17,577 nt of DNA from Clostridia bacterium. GTDB taxonomy: Bacteria > Bacillota > Sulfobacillia > SLMV01. Under the pieces are notes generated by a model that was given only the letters and a program-made list of their open reading frames with translations, was not told the DNA's origin and did no database searches. The stretch covers positions 1 to 17,577 of the forward strand of contig SLMV01000093.1 of assembly GCA_007133365.1 (NCBI GenBank), in the 5' to 3' direction. Below are positions 1-7,541 of the stretch, one piece after another; position 1 is the first letter of the stretch, and every line of letters starts with the position of its first letter. The position numbers were made by a program, and so were the translations under genes.

Positions 1-797
1 GAAAGAAAAAGCAACAAACTAAACAGCATTAAATATAAGCCACTATGATAAGCTCGTCGTTTTGGTTCGACGCCAATTGCAATATCCGAATATCCCAATG
101 CGGCCACAACCGGAGTCAGAATTCGAGCCCAATTTCCCTCTTGACCCACGGAGGCTGAAATCAACGGCCACCACTCCGGCATGGGAAACGTGGCACCGAG
201 AAGTTCCTCGGGGATTTGCATGATGAGAATCAACATAATCGGAATGGGCCAAAAACGCTGTATCAAATAGGCGCCGATCACTTGCCCGGAAGCACCATGT
301 TTGAGATAAACCGGACTGGCCGCATTCCTGCCGCTTAACATCACCAGTACACCTTCCATCAAGTGCAAAACAGCAACTAATGCCATGATCGAGGGAACAT
401 TGATACCCGCCGGCCAACCTGTTGCCAAGTGAGCAATTGCAACGATCCCGCCAGCGTAAGAAAAACACAGGTAACGAGGACTCACCAGCAAAAGGCCCAG
501 GGCAATCGGCCAAAGATAGAGAATGTCCTGGTATGCTACCGTAATGCCTGGGAGTACCAAAAACAAACTACCGATAACCCCAGCGATCACTCCAAACAAC
601 ATGGCCGTGATGCTTTGGCGAATTGGATTATTTTTGACAAAGCCATGAATCTGATGTTCCAATACGGCCAAGCGCCGGTATTGGAACCAAACCAATCCCA
701 TAACGAGCCAAAAGAGCACCCCCACCGGACTGATCGGCAGCACACTTGAGGGAAGGCTTCTCAAAATATGAACCAACAAATGCCACGAAGTCTCCAA
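1..797 (-). CDS. minJ: MinJ/YvjD-like polytopic membrane protein, C-terminus cut by window edge
   Basis: The first 265 residues are visible; the frame is open to position 1. The start is a TTG at 797-795, with an AAGGGGG ribosome binding site about 7 nt upstream, 24 nt after the ctpA stop. The protein has several hydrophobic stretches: about residues 15-35, 60-90, 92-125, 133-155, 180-195 and 225-240. Motifs such as HGFVKNNPIRQ, LLLVSPRYLCFSYAGG and GRNAASPVYLKHGASGQ look like the membrane half of the MinJ/YvjD family, whose PDZ domain follows at the C-terminus and would lie outside this window. In Bacillus, MinJ links DivIVA to MinD and helps place the division site. The position downstream of ftsEX and ctpA matches the Bacillus neighbourhood. 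The family call rests on remembered motifs, not an alignment; another PDZ membrane protein is possible. Confidence 0.72.
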   Translation of the reverse strand, partial: METSWHLLVHILRSLPSSVLPISPVGVLFWLVMGLVWFQYRRLAVLEHQIHGFVKNNPIRQSITAMLFGVIAGVIGSLFLVLPGITVAYQDILYLWPIALGLLLVSPRYLCFSYAGGIVAIAHLATGWPAGINVPSIMALVAVLHLMEGVLVMLSGRNAASPVYLKHGASGQVIGAYLIQRFWPIPIMLILIMQIPEELLGATFPMPEWWPLISASVGQEGNWARILTPVVAALGYSDIAIGVEPKRRAYHSGLYLMLFSLLLFL

Positions 798-821
798 CGT
801 CCCGCCCCCTTTTTTGACTGT

Positions 822-2114
822 TTATTGACCCCGGAGGATCTCAATCGCACGTTGCAATTGTGGGTCGTCCTCTAGATCGCCAAAAACTCCGTCGGTCGGC
901 CATTCCACCTCATGATCGGGTTCGAGTCCCGACTCTTGCTCAATATTATAGCCTGAGGGTGTGAGAAAACGTTGGGTGGTCAACTTCATGCCGGTGCCAC
1001 GATCCTCATCTAGGTAGTATAACCTTTGGACGGAGCCCTTGCCAAAAGTCTGCTGCCCAATGAGCAAAACTTCGAGTTGATCGCGCAAGGCTCCCGCAAG
1101 TATCTCCGCAGCACTCGCCGTGTACTCGTTGATCAGGACCACCATTGGCTTATCGTAGCCTTCATATCGCGTCTGATGTATTTCGACCTCACCTTCCCGG
1201 TCAACAATTCTAATGAGGTCTCCAGGTGGCAGGAAAAACTCCGCTGTCGCGATGCAGTCCGAAAGCGTTCCACCTGGATTATTCCGGACATCAATGACAA
1301 GGCCTTCGACTCCCTTTGTTTCTAACTCTTCTAGATTCTCCGCGACTTGTTCCGGCGTATGTCCGGAGAAATTCGTTATCGTCAGCACACCGACGGCGTC
1401 ATCGGTCACCTTGGACGTCACCGTTGGGATTTCAACCCGCTCTCTTTGAATGTCAAAAACCAAGTCCTCATAGGTTCCTTCCACTTCTCGTTCAACCGTC
1501 ACGGAGACAGATTCCCCCACGGGACCGCGGATCAGCTCTGACACATGTTCCGTCGACATCCCGACCACATCCACACCGTCAACCTCAACAATGCGGTCAC
1601 CGGGTTTGAGCCCAATCGGATCGTCTTCCTCAGCAGTTTCGTAGGGAGTTGTGGCCGCCGGAACTCCTTCAAAAACGGTGATTACCGTCACATATCCCTC
1701 AACATCTAGGACCGATACGCCAATCCCAGAATACTCCCCCTCCATCGTTTCCTCTTGAAACTCTTTGAGTGCACTGGCATCAAAGTACATGGAGTAAGGA
1801 TCTTCTATCGATTCAACCATGCCTTCAATGGCCCCTTCGACCAGTTTTTCTGATGTCAAACTGTCGGGATCCACGTAACTCGCAAGAATGGTTTGATAAG
1901 CCGTATTAAGCGCCTCGAAATTGCTCGCTTCGGTGACATTGCCTTCTTGGGGCGCCCCTGGATCCAAAGTCGGACGCTCTTCACCATCTATTCCCAGGTC
2001 AAAATGCGCAACTGCCATAAAGGTACCAAACGACACCAAAACAGATAGAAGCACGATGAACACAACAGCGGTCAGCCGATTCACCGCAATTAAATTTCGA
2101 TCATTTTGATTCAC
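822..2114 (-). CDS. ctpA: Carboxy-terminal processing protease, S41 family
   Basis: A 430-aa membrane-anchored serine protease that acts outside the membrane. An N-terminal hydrophobic segment (about residues 14-37) serves as signal anchor. It is followed by a helical region, a PDZ domain (about 125-225, with GIGVSV and the LKPGDRIVEVDG loop) and the S41 catalytic core. The catalytic residues are visible: Ser334 in NEYTASAAEIL, Lys359 in FGKGSVQ and Gln363. Their spacing (25 then 4 residues) is the same as Ser309/Lys334/Gln338 of Bacillus CtpB. The core also has VIDVRNNPGG. The start is GTG at 2114-2112, with AAAGGAG 10 nt upstream. In Bacillus, CtpB processes the SpoIVFA regulator during sporulation; the natural substrate here is unknown. 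A separate promoter and a hairpin lie upstream, so it may be expressed partly independently of ftsEX. Confidence 0.95.
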   Translation of the reverse strand: MNQNDRNLIAVNRLTAVVFIVLLSVLVSFGTFMAVAHFDLGIDGEERPTLDPGAPQEGNVTEASNFEALNTAYQTILASYVDPDSLTSEKLVEGAIEGMVESIEDPYSMYFDASALKEFQEETMEGEYSGIGVSVLDVEGYVTVITVFEGVPAATTPYETAEEDDPIGLKPGDRIVEVDGVDVVGMSTEHVSELIRGPVGESVSVTVEREVEGTYEDLVFDIQRERVEIPTVTSKVTDDAVGVLTITNFSGHTPEQVAENLEELETKGVEGLVIDVRNNPGGTLSDCIATAEFFLPPGDLIRIVDREGEVEIHQTRYEGYDKPMVVLINEYTASAAEILAGALRDQLEVLLIGQQTFGKGSVQRLYYLDEDRGTGMKLTTQRFLTPSGYNIEQESGLEPDHEVEWPTDGVFGDLEDDPQLQRAIEILRGQ

Positions 2115-2138
2115 TAGGTAACGCTCCTTTCACAAGAA

Positions 2139-2187
2139 ATACCCCGTAAGGGGTATGAGATTCCATCATTGCATCTCTATTGTAACA
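2139..2187 (-). promoter_or_regulatory. Candidate ctpA promoter with downstream leader hairpin
   Basis: On the minus strand the 117-nt gap before ctpA contains an extended -10 element, TGT followed by TACAAT (-10 at 2184-2179, TG at 2187-2186). No good -35 was found, which is tolerable for extended -10 promoters. The predicted transcript would begin near 2172. It then forms a perfect 7-bp hairpin, ATACCCC/GGGGTAT with a 4-nt loop (2139-2156), just before the ribosome binding site. No U-run follows, so it is not a standard terminator; it may stabilise the mRNA or be a protein-binding dyad. Confidence 0.4.
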
Positions 2188-2231
2188 TAGTGTGAATCGG
2201 ACCCATCGAAAGGCCTTAGAGCGGGGAAGAC

Positions 2232-3422
2232 CTAACGGCCCGGGAGGTGGTCCAAGGGATTTTCCGGAGTTCCGTTAATCCGAACTTCGTAATGAAGATG
2301 GGGTCCGGTCGAAAACCCCGTGTTGCCGATATAAGCAATGACATCACCGGAATTGACGCGCTGACCCGCCTGGACATTCAAACTGGAAGCATGTGCATAG
2401 AGCGTTGAAACCGAGTTCGTATGGGCAATAATGACGCATAGACCATATCCGCCCATCCAGCCGGCATCGAGAACCGTGCCCGAAGCCGATGCATAAATTG
2501 GGGTACCGGTTGAGGCCGCCATATCAAGGCCCGAGTGATGCCGCCACTGATGCAGGATAGGGTGCCATCGGCTCCCAAACGGTGAGGAGATCCAATAACT
2601 ACCTTGTTGGAGTGGCCACTGTAAGTGCGCACTGCCTTCGGCGAGAGCAAGTTCTTTCTGTTTATCAATAATATCAGCGGCGATCTGCTCCGAACGGCGT
2701 TCCATTTCATCCAGCGCCGCTTCGTACTCGCGCTGCCGGGTGGTCAGGTCGCTAAGTTGGCCTTCATAACGCGCCAATTGAACCTCGAGTTCGTTCTTTT
2801 TGGAGGCGACTTCATCTTTCCAATATTGGGCCTCTTCCTTTTGCGCCACCCACTCATCACGGCGCTCTTCCACTTCATTCCTTTGCTCTTTGACACCATC
2901 GAGGATGCTCACATCCTGTTCAATGATGTTCTTCAATGTTTGAAACCGACGGACGAAATCACTAAAATCAGCCGCAGTCAACAAGACTTCTAGATAACTG
3001 ACGGTGCCCAATTCGTACATCGCCCGGATCCGCCCGTTTAGGAGTTGTTCGCGCAAGCAGAGTTCGTCCTCTGCCTCCTGTAAGTCTCGACGCGCTTGTT
3101 CGACTTCAAGTTCGGTGAGTTCTAACCGCACCAATGCTTCTTCCAGCTCGGACTCGACAGTCTGGAGTTCGGTCTGGGTCTCACCTAGTTCACGGGCAAC
3201 ATGATCGCGTTCACTTCGAAGTGCGCTAATGTCTTTCTCGTACTGCCCCATATGGCTTTCGATCTCGGATAATCGATTGCGCAATCGTTCGATCTCATTG
3301 CGAAGATCAGAGGCTTCAACTGCAGACTTGGGAGTCAGCGAAGCAAGGATGAAAAATATGATGAATAAACTGATGACGACATAACTCCCTTTACGAACCC
3401 GATTCCATCGACCATCGCCCAT
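2232..3422 (-). CDS. M23 (LytM) peptidoglycan endopeptidase with coiled coil, EnvC/PcsB-like FtsEX partner
   Basis: A 396-aa exported murein hydrolase. Residues 14-33 form a hydrophobic signal or anchor segment and residues 38-262 a long heptad-rich coiled coil. The C-terminal 125 residues are an M23 domain. The metal and catalytic residues appear intact: His296 and Asp300 (HSGLD), His344 (YAHAS) and His375/His377 (GPHLHYE). I chose the ATG at 3422 because AGGAGG lies 6 nt upstream of it; an in-frame ATG at 3446 would put that site inside the gene. ftsX ends 10 nt upstream, its stop codon abutting the ribosome binding site. Coiled-coil hydrolases activated by FtsEX are known: EnvC (E. coli, degenerate, acts through amidases), PcsB and CwlO (NlpC/P60 or CHAP type). 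An M23 domain with complete ligands suggests direct cleavage of peptide cross-links. The partnership with FtsEX is inferred from gene order. Confidence 0.9.
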   Translation of the reverse strand: MGDGRWNRVRKGSYVVISLFIIFFILASLTPKSAVEASDLRNEIERLRNRLSEIESHMGQYEKDISALRSERDHVARELGETQTELQTVESELEEALVRLELTELEVEQARRDLQEAEDELCLREQLLNGRIRAMYELGTVSYLEVLLTAADFSDFVRRFQTLKNIIEQDVSILDGVKEQRNEVEERRDEWVAQKEEAQYWKDEVASKKNELEVQLARYEGQLSDLTTRQREYEAALDEMERRSEQIAADIIDKQKELALAEGSAHLQWPLQQGSYWISSPFGSRWHPILHQWRHHSGLDMAASTGTPIYASASGTVLDAGWMGGYGLCVIIAHTNSVSTLYAHASSLNVQAGQRVNSGDVIAYIGNTGFSTGPHLHYEVRINGTPENPLDHLPGR

Positions 3423-3432
3423 GCCAATCCTC

Positions 3433-4317
3433 CTAGATCCTGACATATCGAAATGCTGAAAACCAACTGCTCAATAACCCAATGATCAAGCCTGTTGCCA
3501 AGAGAAGTTGCATCAAATTGGCCAAAAGAGGCTGAGGGTTTAAAATTGGCACAAACGGCAAAGAACCCTGGATAGCAACAACTAGATCCGTGTAGCCCCA
3601 TGCCACAATGCCACTCGCCAATAAGGCCCCGATAACTCCAAGTAAAATGCCCTCAACCAACAGAGGCCCCCAAATAAAACCCGCCGAAGCGCCAACTAAA
3701 CGCATGATCTCAATTTCTTTTCGACGTGCATAAATCGTGAGACGTATGGTATTACTAATGAGTAAAAACGTCGCACCCGCCAGCAAAAACACCAGTCCTA
3801 CGCCAGCCGTTCGAATGGCACTGGTAATGGCATATAAGCGCTGAACGACTTCCTGTTGATATGCAACATCTTCAATGCTATCGATGGATCCGATTACGGC
3901 CGATACGTCTTCGATTTTCTCGGGATCTTCCACCGACACTTCAACCGAATCCCGTAACGGATTATCCTCCTCGACGGCCGCGAGCAAATCTGCCTGGCCG
4001 CCAAATTGCGCCCGCAAACGATCGAGCGCCTCTTCTCTCGTCACAAAATAGACCTCACCCACTCCGGGAATCGCTTCCACCTTCCGAATCAATTCACCAC
4101 GCCATTGTCGATCAAAATCTTCATGGGCGTACGCCACAACTTCCACCTGTGCCTCCAAAATGTCCGCCACGTACGATAAGTTCGCCGCGACCACAAGGAA
4201 GAAAGCCAAAACAACTAGCGAAATGGCAACAGTCGCAACTGCGGCAAAGCTCATCAACCCGTGAGCCACAATGCTCCGAAAGCCTTCAGTGACTGATCGC
4301 CCGATCAGACGAAACAT
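3433..4317 (-). CDS. ftsX: Cell division ABC transporter-like permease FtsX
   Basis: A 294-aa integral membrane protein with the FtsX layout: cytoplasmic N-terminus, TM1 (about 22-45), a large extracellular loop (46-165), then three TMs (about 168-192, 212-238 and 264-287). The conserved block NTIRLTIYARRKEIEIMRLVGAS lies between TM2 and TM3. With FtsE it forms a type VII ABC mechanotransmission complex that switches on extracellular murein hydrolases. I start at ATG 4317, because MFRLIGR is where FtsX proteins normally begin and an AGGGGGG ribosome binding site lies 11 nt upstream. An in-frame ATG at 4341 lacks a binding site. The start lies 32 nt inside ftsE, so translation of the two is probably coupled. 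Confidence 0.95.
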   Translation of the reverse strand: MFRLIGRSVTEGFRSIVAHGLMSFAAVATVAISLVVLAFFLVVAANLSYVADILEAQVEVVAYAHEDFDRQWRGELIRKVEAIPGVGEVYFVTREEALDRLRAQFGGQADLLAAVEEDNPLRDSVEVSVEDPEKIEDVSAVIGSIDSIEDVAYQQEVVQRLYAITSAIRTAGVGLVFLLAGATFLLISNTIRLTIYARRKEIEIMRLVGASAGFIWGPLLVEGILLGVIGALLASGIVAWGYTDLVVAIQGSLPFVPILNPQPLLANLMQLLLATGLIIGLLSSWFSAFRYVRI

Positions 4318-4993
4318 GATCTGAATATCCCCCCTGCGCATCGTCGCGAATGACGCGGCCAGACTTCAATTCGATCACACGACGCTGCATCGCATCGACA
4401 ATTGGCCAATCGTGCGTTGCGACAACAACCGTTGCACCACGTTTGTTCAATTCAGAAAAAATTCGCATCATTTGCCACGATGAATCCCGATCAAGGTTCC
4501 CTGTCGGTTCATCCGCGAGAATCACTCGAGGTGAATTGACGATTGCACGGGCCAACGCCACCCGTTGTTGTTCGCCACCTGACAATTGATCGGGATAGGC
4601 CCGCTCACGCCCTTGTAATCCCACCAAAGCGAGTACCTGCGGTACCCGGCGTTGAATGAAGCGCTTCGGCGCTCCGGTCACTTCCAGAGCAAACGCGATG
4701 TTTTGATATATGTTCTTTGAAGCCAGCAACTTAAAATCTTGGAAGACGACTCCAACTTTACGACGCAAACGCGGTATTTCCCGGCGCCGCATTCGAGTCA
4801 GGTTGAATTCATCAATCATGATCGTCCCTTTAGTTGGACGCTCTTCGCGATACAGCAACTGGATAAGCGTGGATTTTCCAGCACCACTACGACCAACGAG
4901 AAATGCAAATTCGCCTTTTCGTATGTTCAGCGTAACATCATCCACCGCCACAATATCCCCGTAGGTCTTCGCCACCTGACTCATGACTATCAT
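4286..4993 (-). CDS. ftsE: Cell division ATP-binding protein FtsE
   Basis: The cytoplasmic ATPase of FtsEX, with all ABC ATPase motifs. Numbered from the ATG at 4993 these are Walker A GRSGAGKST (34-42), Q-loop Gln85, signature LSGGEQ (137-142), Walker B VILADE with catalytic Glu162, and the H-loop His194. The segment REERPTKGTI is typical of FtsE rather than of lipoprotein or drug exporters. The protein is 235 aa, close to the usual 228. The start at 4993 is favoured because GGGGG lies 7 nt upstream; a TTG at 4999 would sit directly on that site. The last eight or so residues extend beyond the usual FtsE end and overlap the ftsX start. First gene of the minus-strand envelope operon. Confidence 0.96.
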   Translation of the reverse strand: MIVMSQVAKTYGDIVAVDDVTLNIRKGEFAFLVGRSGAGKSTLIQLLYREERPTKGTIMIDEFNLTRMRRREIPRLRRKVGVVFQDFKLLASKNIYQNIAFALEVTGAPKRFIQRRVPQVLALVGLQGRERAYPDQLSGGEQQRVALARAIVNSPRVILADEPTGNLDRDSSWQMMRIFSELNKRGATVVVATHDWPIVDAMQRRVIELKSGRVIRDDAQGGYSDHVSSDRAISH

Positions 4994-5270
4994 CGGCAAG
5001 CCCCCATTGCTTCAGCAACTATCGATTTGTCAATCATAACATATCGTCTCCATTATCCATAAATACTCAAAGAAAAGCACCCACCTCACAAAATTGAAAT
5101 ATCCTTGTGGGTGATCAATCACACAATAATATCACGAAGTTCTGAGACTCCCTTTCTATAAATTCGACTTTGCTCCCTAAATTCCTACCTTTTGTAACAA
5201 GAGTGTAAGGATACCGCCCCACCCAAATCGAAAGGATTTATGATGCCAAAACTGTCTGCCGGCTTCTCAA
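4994..5270. other. Divergent intergenic region between ftsE and the GT4-csaB fusion gene
   Basis: No gene was found in this A+T-rich stretch. An interrupted dyad spans 5105-5126, with TTGTG and GTGAT on the left and ATCAC and ACAA on the right; its core is GTGAT-CA-ATCAC. It could be an operator shared by the divergent genes, but nothing else supports that. On the minus strand there are several A+T-rich -10-like hexamers for ftsE, such as GATAAT (rc of 5051-5056) and TGA-TATTAT near 5130. None has a convincing -35, so the ftsE promoter is not assigned. Confidence 0.5.
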
Positions 5271-5299
5271 CTGACCAATCCGTTCACACATGCTATAAT
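5271..5299 (+). promoter_or_regulatory. Strong sigma-A type promoter of the GT4-csaB gene
   Basis: A -35 element CTGACC (5271-5276) is separated by exactly 17 nt from a consensus -10 TATAAT (5294-5299). The -10 is preceded by TGC, making it an extended -10 promoter. Transcription should begin near 5306. That leaves a short leader containing the ribosome binding site AAGGAGG (5314-5320) before the ATG at 5331. This placement rules out translation starts upstream of 5306. Confidence 0.85.
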
Positions 5300-5330
5300 G
5301 ATCCTCAATTGGCAAGGAGGCAGGTTTGCA

Positions 5331-7538
5331 ATGCGGGTGGTCCATTTAATTAGTGGCGGAGATACGGGGGGAGCAAAAACCCACGTGTTGTCGTTAATCA
5401 AAAGCCTTGACTCCGAAATCTCAGTTCAGTTGGTCTGTCTGGTTCGTGGACCATTTTTTGAAGAGGCTAACGAACTGGGCATTTCAACGGTTTTGCTGGA
5501 ACAAAAAGGCCGCTGGGATCTGGGCGTTGTCGGTCAATTAACGCGTATTTTGAAAGATTTCGACGCCGACATTCTTCACTGCCATGGGGCGCGCGCCAAT
5601 TTCCTGGCGGCGCTCGTTCGCTTCCGCTTGAACATCTCAACAGTAACAACCATTCACAGCGATTACCGACGAGATTTTGAGGATAACCTCTACAAACAGC
5701 TTTTGTACTCCAACCTAAACTCGCTAAGTCTCCGCTTCTTTGACTATTATATTGCCGTTACCGAACGCTTTCGCGAGCTACTCCTGTCTCGGGGTTTTAA
5801 ACCCGAGCGTGTTTTCACCGTTTATAACGGTCTTGATTTCGATTCCATTTTGAACGTTGATCCCGAACGTTTCCGTGCTGCCCACGGTATCCCCAAAACG
5901 GCCCCAATTATCGGCACCATTGGCCGTTTGGTTCGGGTCAAACGCCAAGACGTTTTTTTAAAAGCAGGTGCTCAACTGATGGAACATCATCCCGATGCCC
6001 ATTTGGTGGTGGTGGGTGACGGTGACGAGCTTGAGCCCTTAAAAGCCTTAGCCGTCGAGTTGGGAATTTATTCTCAGGTTCATTTTACCAAGCACCTAAA
6101 AGAACCCGAACATGCCTTATCCACCTTCACGATCAACGTGTTGAGTTCAGAAAGTGAGACGTTCCCCTATGCCCTATTGGAAGGGGCGCGACGCCGAATA
6201 CCGACGGTCTCGACCCCAGTGGGGGGAATTCCGGATCTCATCCTTCCCGGTGAAACGGGTATTCTTACACCTCCGGGTGATTCCGAGCGCTTAGCCGGCG
6301 CCTTACGTGATCTTCTCGACAATTCGGAATATCGCGAACAACTCGCTTCCCAGCTCTACCAGCATGCTCGGGCAAATTTTTCACTTCGGGCAATGCGAGA
6401 TCAGCAGATCGCACTTTACCAAAAAATGATTTGTCCGCCCAAACAAATCGTCGTCTCCGGATACTTTGGCTTTGGCAATACCGGTGACGAGGCCCTCTTA
6501 AGTGGGTTGGTCTCTGGACTTAGAAATAAAAATGACAACCTCGAGATTACCGTGCTGTCTCGACGTCCCCAAAAGACCGCAAAACTACATCGGGTTAAGG
6601 CAAAGCAGCGCTTCTCCATTCGCGACGTCTGGCGTGCGCTAAAGGGCGCTGATTTGTTTATTAGCGGTGGCGGCACACTCCTTCAGGATGAAACGAGCCT
6701 TCGTTCCATCCTTTATTACTCGAGCCTGATTCACTTAGCGCGGGTTCGCGGTGCCAAAGTCATGATTTTTGCCAATGGACTGGGACCGCTCCACACTAAT
6801 ATCGGGCGTTGGCTCGCCCGTTCCGCGCTCAATTCCGCTCACGCCATCACGCTAAGAGACCACCAGTCCGCCCAAACCGCTAAGCGGCTTTTCTGGCCGA
6901 AAGACCCCCCTGCAATCGAAATCACTTCCGATCCCGCGTTTTCTCTTGAGCCAGCATCCGACGAACGTGTTGATCAGGTATTGTCGGCTCACGCCATACC
7001 AAAGGATCGTCCTCTTGCGATTATCTCGCTTCGCCCCTGGGCCCAAGCGACTGGCAACATTATCAATCTGGCGAGTGACGCTGCAGCCTTCATCGAGGAA
7101 AGCGGATATTTCCCCGTCTTCGTCGCCATGCAGACAGAAAAAGATCAACAGATTTGCGAGTTGGCCGCCCGGAAATTCGGCGGGCAGACTGCAGTGATAG
7201 CCTCCGGATCACAACCCGGCCTGACCCTTGCGATACTTGCCCGTGCAGAGTTTACCCTTGGCATGCGCTTGCATGCTTTGATTCTGTCCGCAGCTGGCGG
7301 CGTTCTCCCCATTGGTCTCAGCTACGACCCCAAGATCGATGGATTTTTGGATGAAATTGGTGCTCCTTGCTTAGGGCGGGTGGAAGACTTAACATCGGAT
7401 CTCATCCGAGAAAGTTTGGGAAGCGAAATTTTGCCTCACCTTGACACGTGGCGAGGCAAAATTAGGGCCATCACCCATCAAATGAAGAAAAAAGCAGACC
7501 GAAATTCTGAAATTGCCCAGGCTCTACTTGGCAATTAA
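5331..7538 (+). CDS. csaB: Fusion of GT4 glycosyltransferase and CsaB polysaccharide pyruvyl transferase
   Basis: A 735-aa two-domain protein. Residues 1-365 are a GT-B fold, GT4-family glycosyltransferase. It has the N-terminal GGDTGGAKTHV loop, the Arg199/Lys204 pair in GRLVRVKRQD that contacts the nucleotide-sugar phosphates, and the EX7E motif (Glu276-Glu284). Residues 371-730 are a CsaB-type pyruvyl transferase with GYFGFGNTGDEALL (377-390), ISGGGTLLQDETS (444-456) and GMRLHALILSA (644-654). CsaB adds a ketal-pyruvyl group from phosphoenolpyruvate to a secondary cell-wall polysaccharide, which SLH-domain S-layer proteins then bind. The upstream GT probably builds the same polymer; its sugar is unknown. 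CsaB is normally a free protein of about 360 aa. The start at ATG 5331 is set by AAGGAGG 10 nt upstream; an earlier in-frame ATG falls within the -10. The gene is monocistronic and ends 3 nt before the convergent tktC stop. Confidence 0.92.
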   Translation: MRVVHLISGGDTGGAKTHVLSLIKSLDSEISVQLVCLVRGPFFEEANELGISTVLLEQKGRWDLGVVGQLTRILKDFDADILHCHGARANFLAALVRFRLNISTVTTIHSDYRRDFEDNLYKQLLYSNLNSLSLRFFDYYIAVTERFRELLLSRGFKPERVFTVYNGLDFDSILNVDPERFRAAHGIPKTAPIIGTIGRLVRVKRQDVFLKAGAQLMEHHPDAHLVVVGDGDELEPLKALAVELGIYSQVHFTKHLKEPEHALSTFTINVLSSESETFPYALLEGARRRIPTVSTPVGGIPDLILPGETGILTPPGDSERLAGALRDLLDNSEYREQLASQLYQHARANFSLRAMRDQQIALYQKMICPPKQIVVSGYFGFGNTGDEALLSGLVSGLRNKNDNLEITVLSRRPQKTAKLHRVKAKQRFSIRDVWRALKGADLFISGGGTLLQDETSLRSILYYSSLIHLARVRGAKVMIFANGLGPLHTNIGRWLARSALNSAHAITLRDHQSAQTAKRLFWPKDPPAIEITSDPAFSLEPASDERVDQVLSAHAIPKDRPLAIISLRPWAQATGNIINLASDAAAFIEESGYFPVFVAMQTEKDQQICELAARKFGGQTAVIASGSQPGLTLAILARAEFTLGMRLHALILSAAGGVLPIGLSYDPKIDGFLDEIGAPCLGRVEDLTSDLIRESLGSEILPHLDTWRGKIRAITHQMKKKADRNSEIAQALLGN
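7427..7463. repeat. Perfect 11-bp inverted repeat near the 3' end of the GT4-csaB gene
   Basis: AATTTTGCCTC (7427-7437) and its exact reverse complement (7453-7463) flank a 15-nt loop inside the coding sequence, about 75 nt before the stop. The A/T tracts are in the opposite order to a bidirectional terminator (U-rich 5' arm, A-rich 3' arm), so standard Rho-independent termination is not expected. It lies between two convergent genes that have no room for a terminator. Confidence 0.6.
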
Positions 7539-7541
7539 TCC

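Noticed and set aside
43..513. 156-aa minus-strand open frame
   Set aside because: It overlaps, in another frame, the MinJ-like membrane protein, which has a ribosome binding site, family motifs and operon context. The alternative product is Cys- and Arg-rich and not protein-like.
5193..5218. ECF sigma-like promoter (TGTAAC ... CGCC) on the plus strand
   Set aside because: The spacing is plausible but the -10 deviates from known ECF motifs, and a far better sigma-A promoter lies just downstream.
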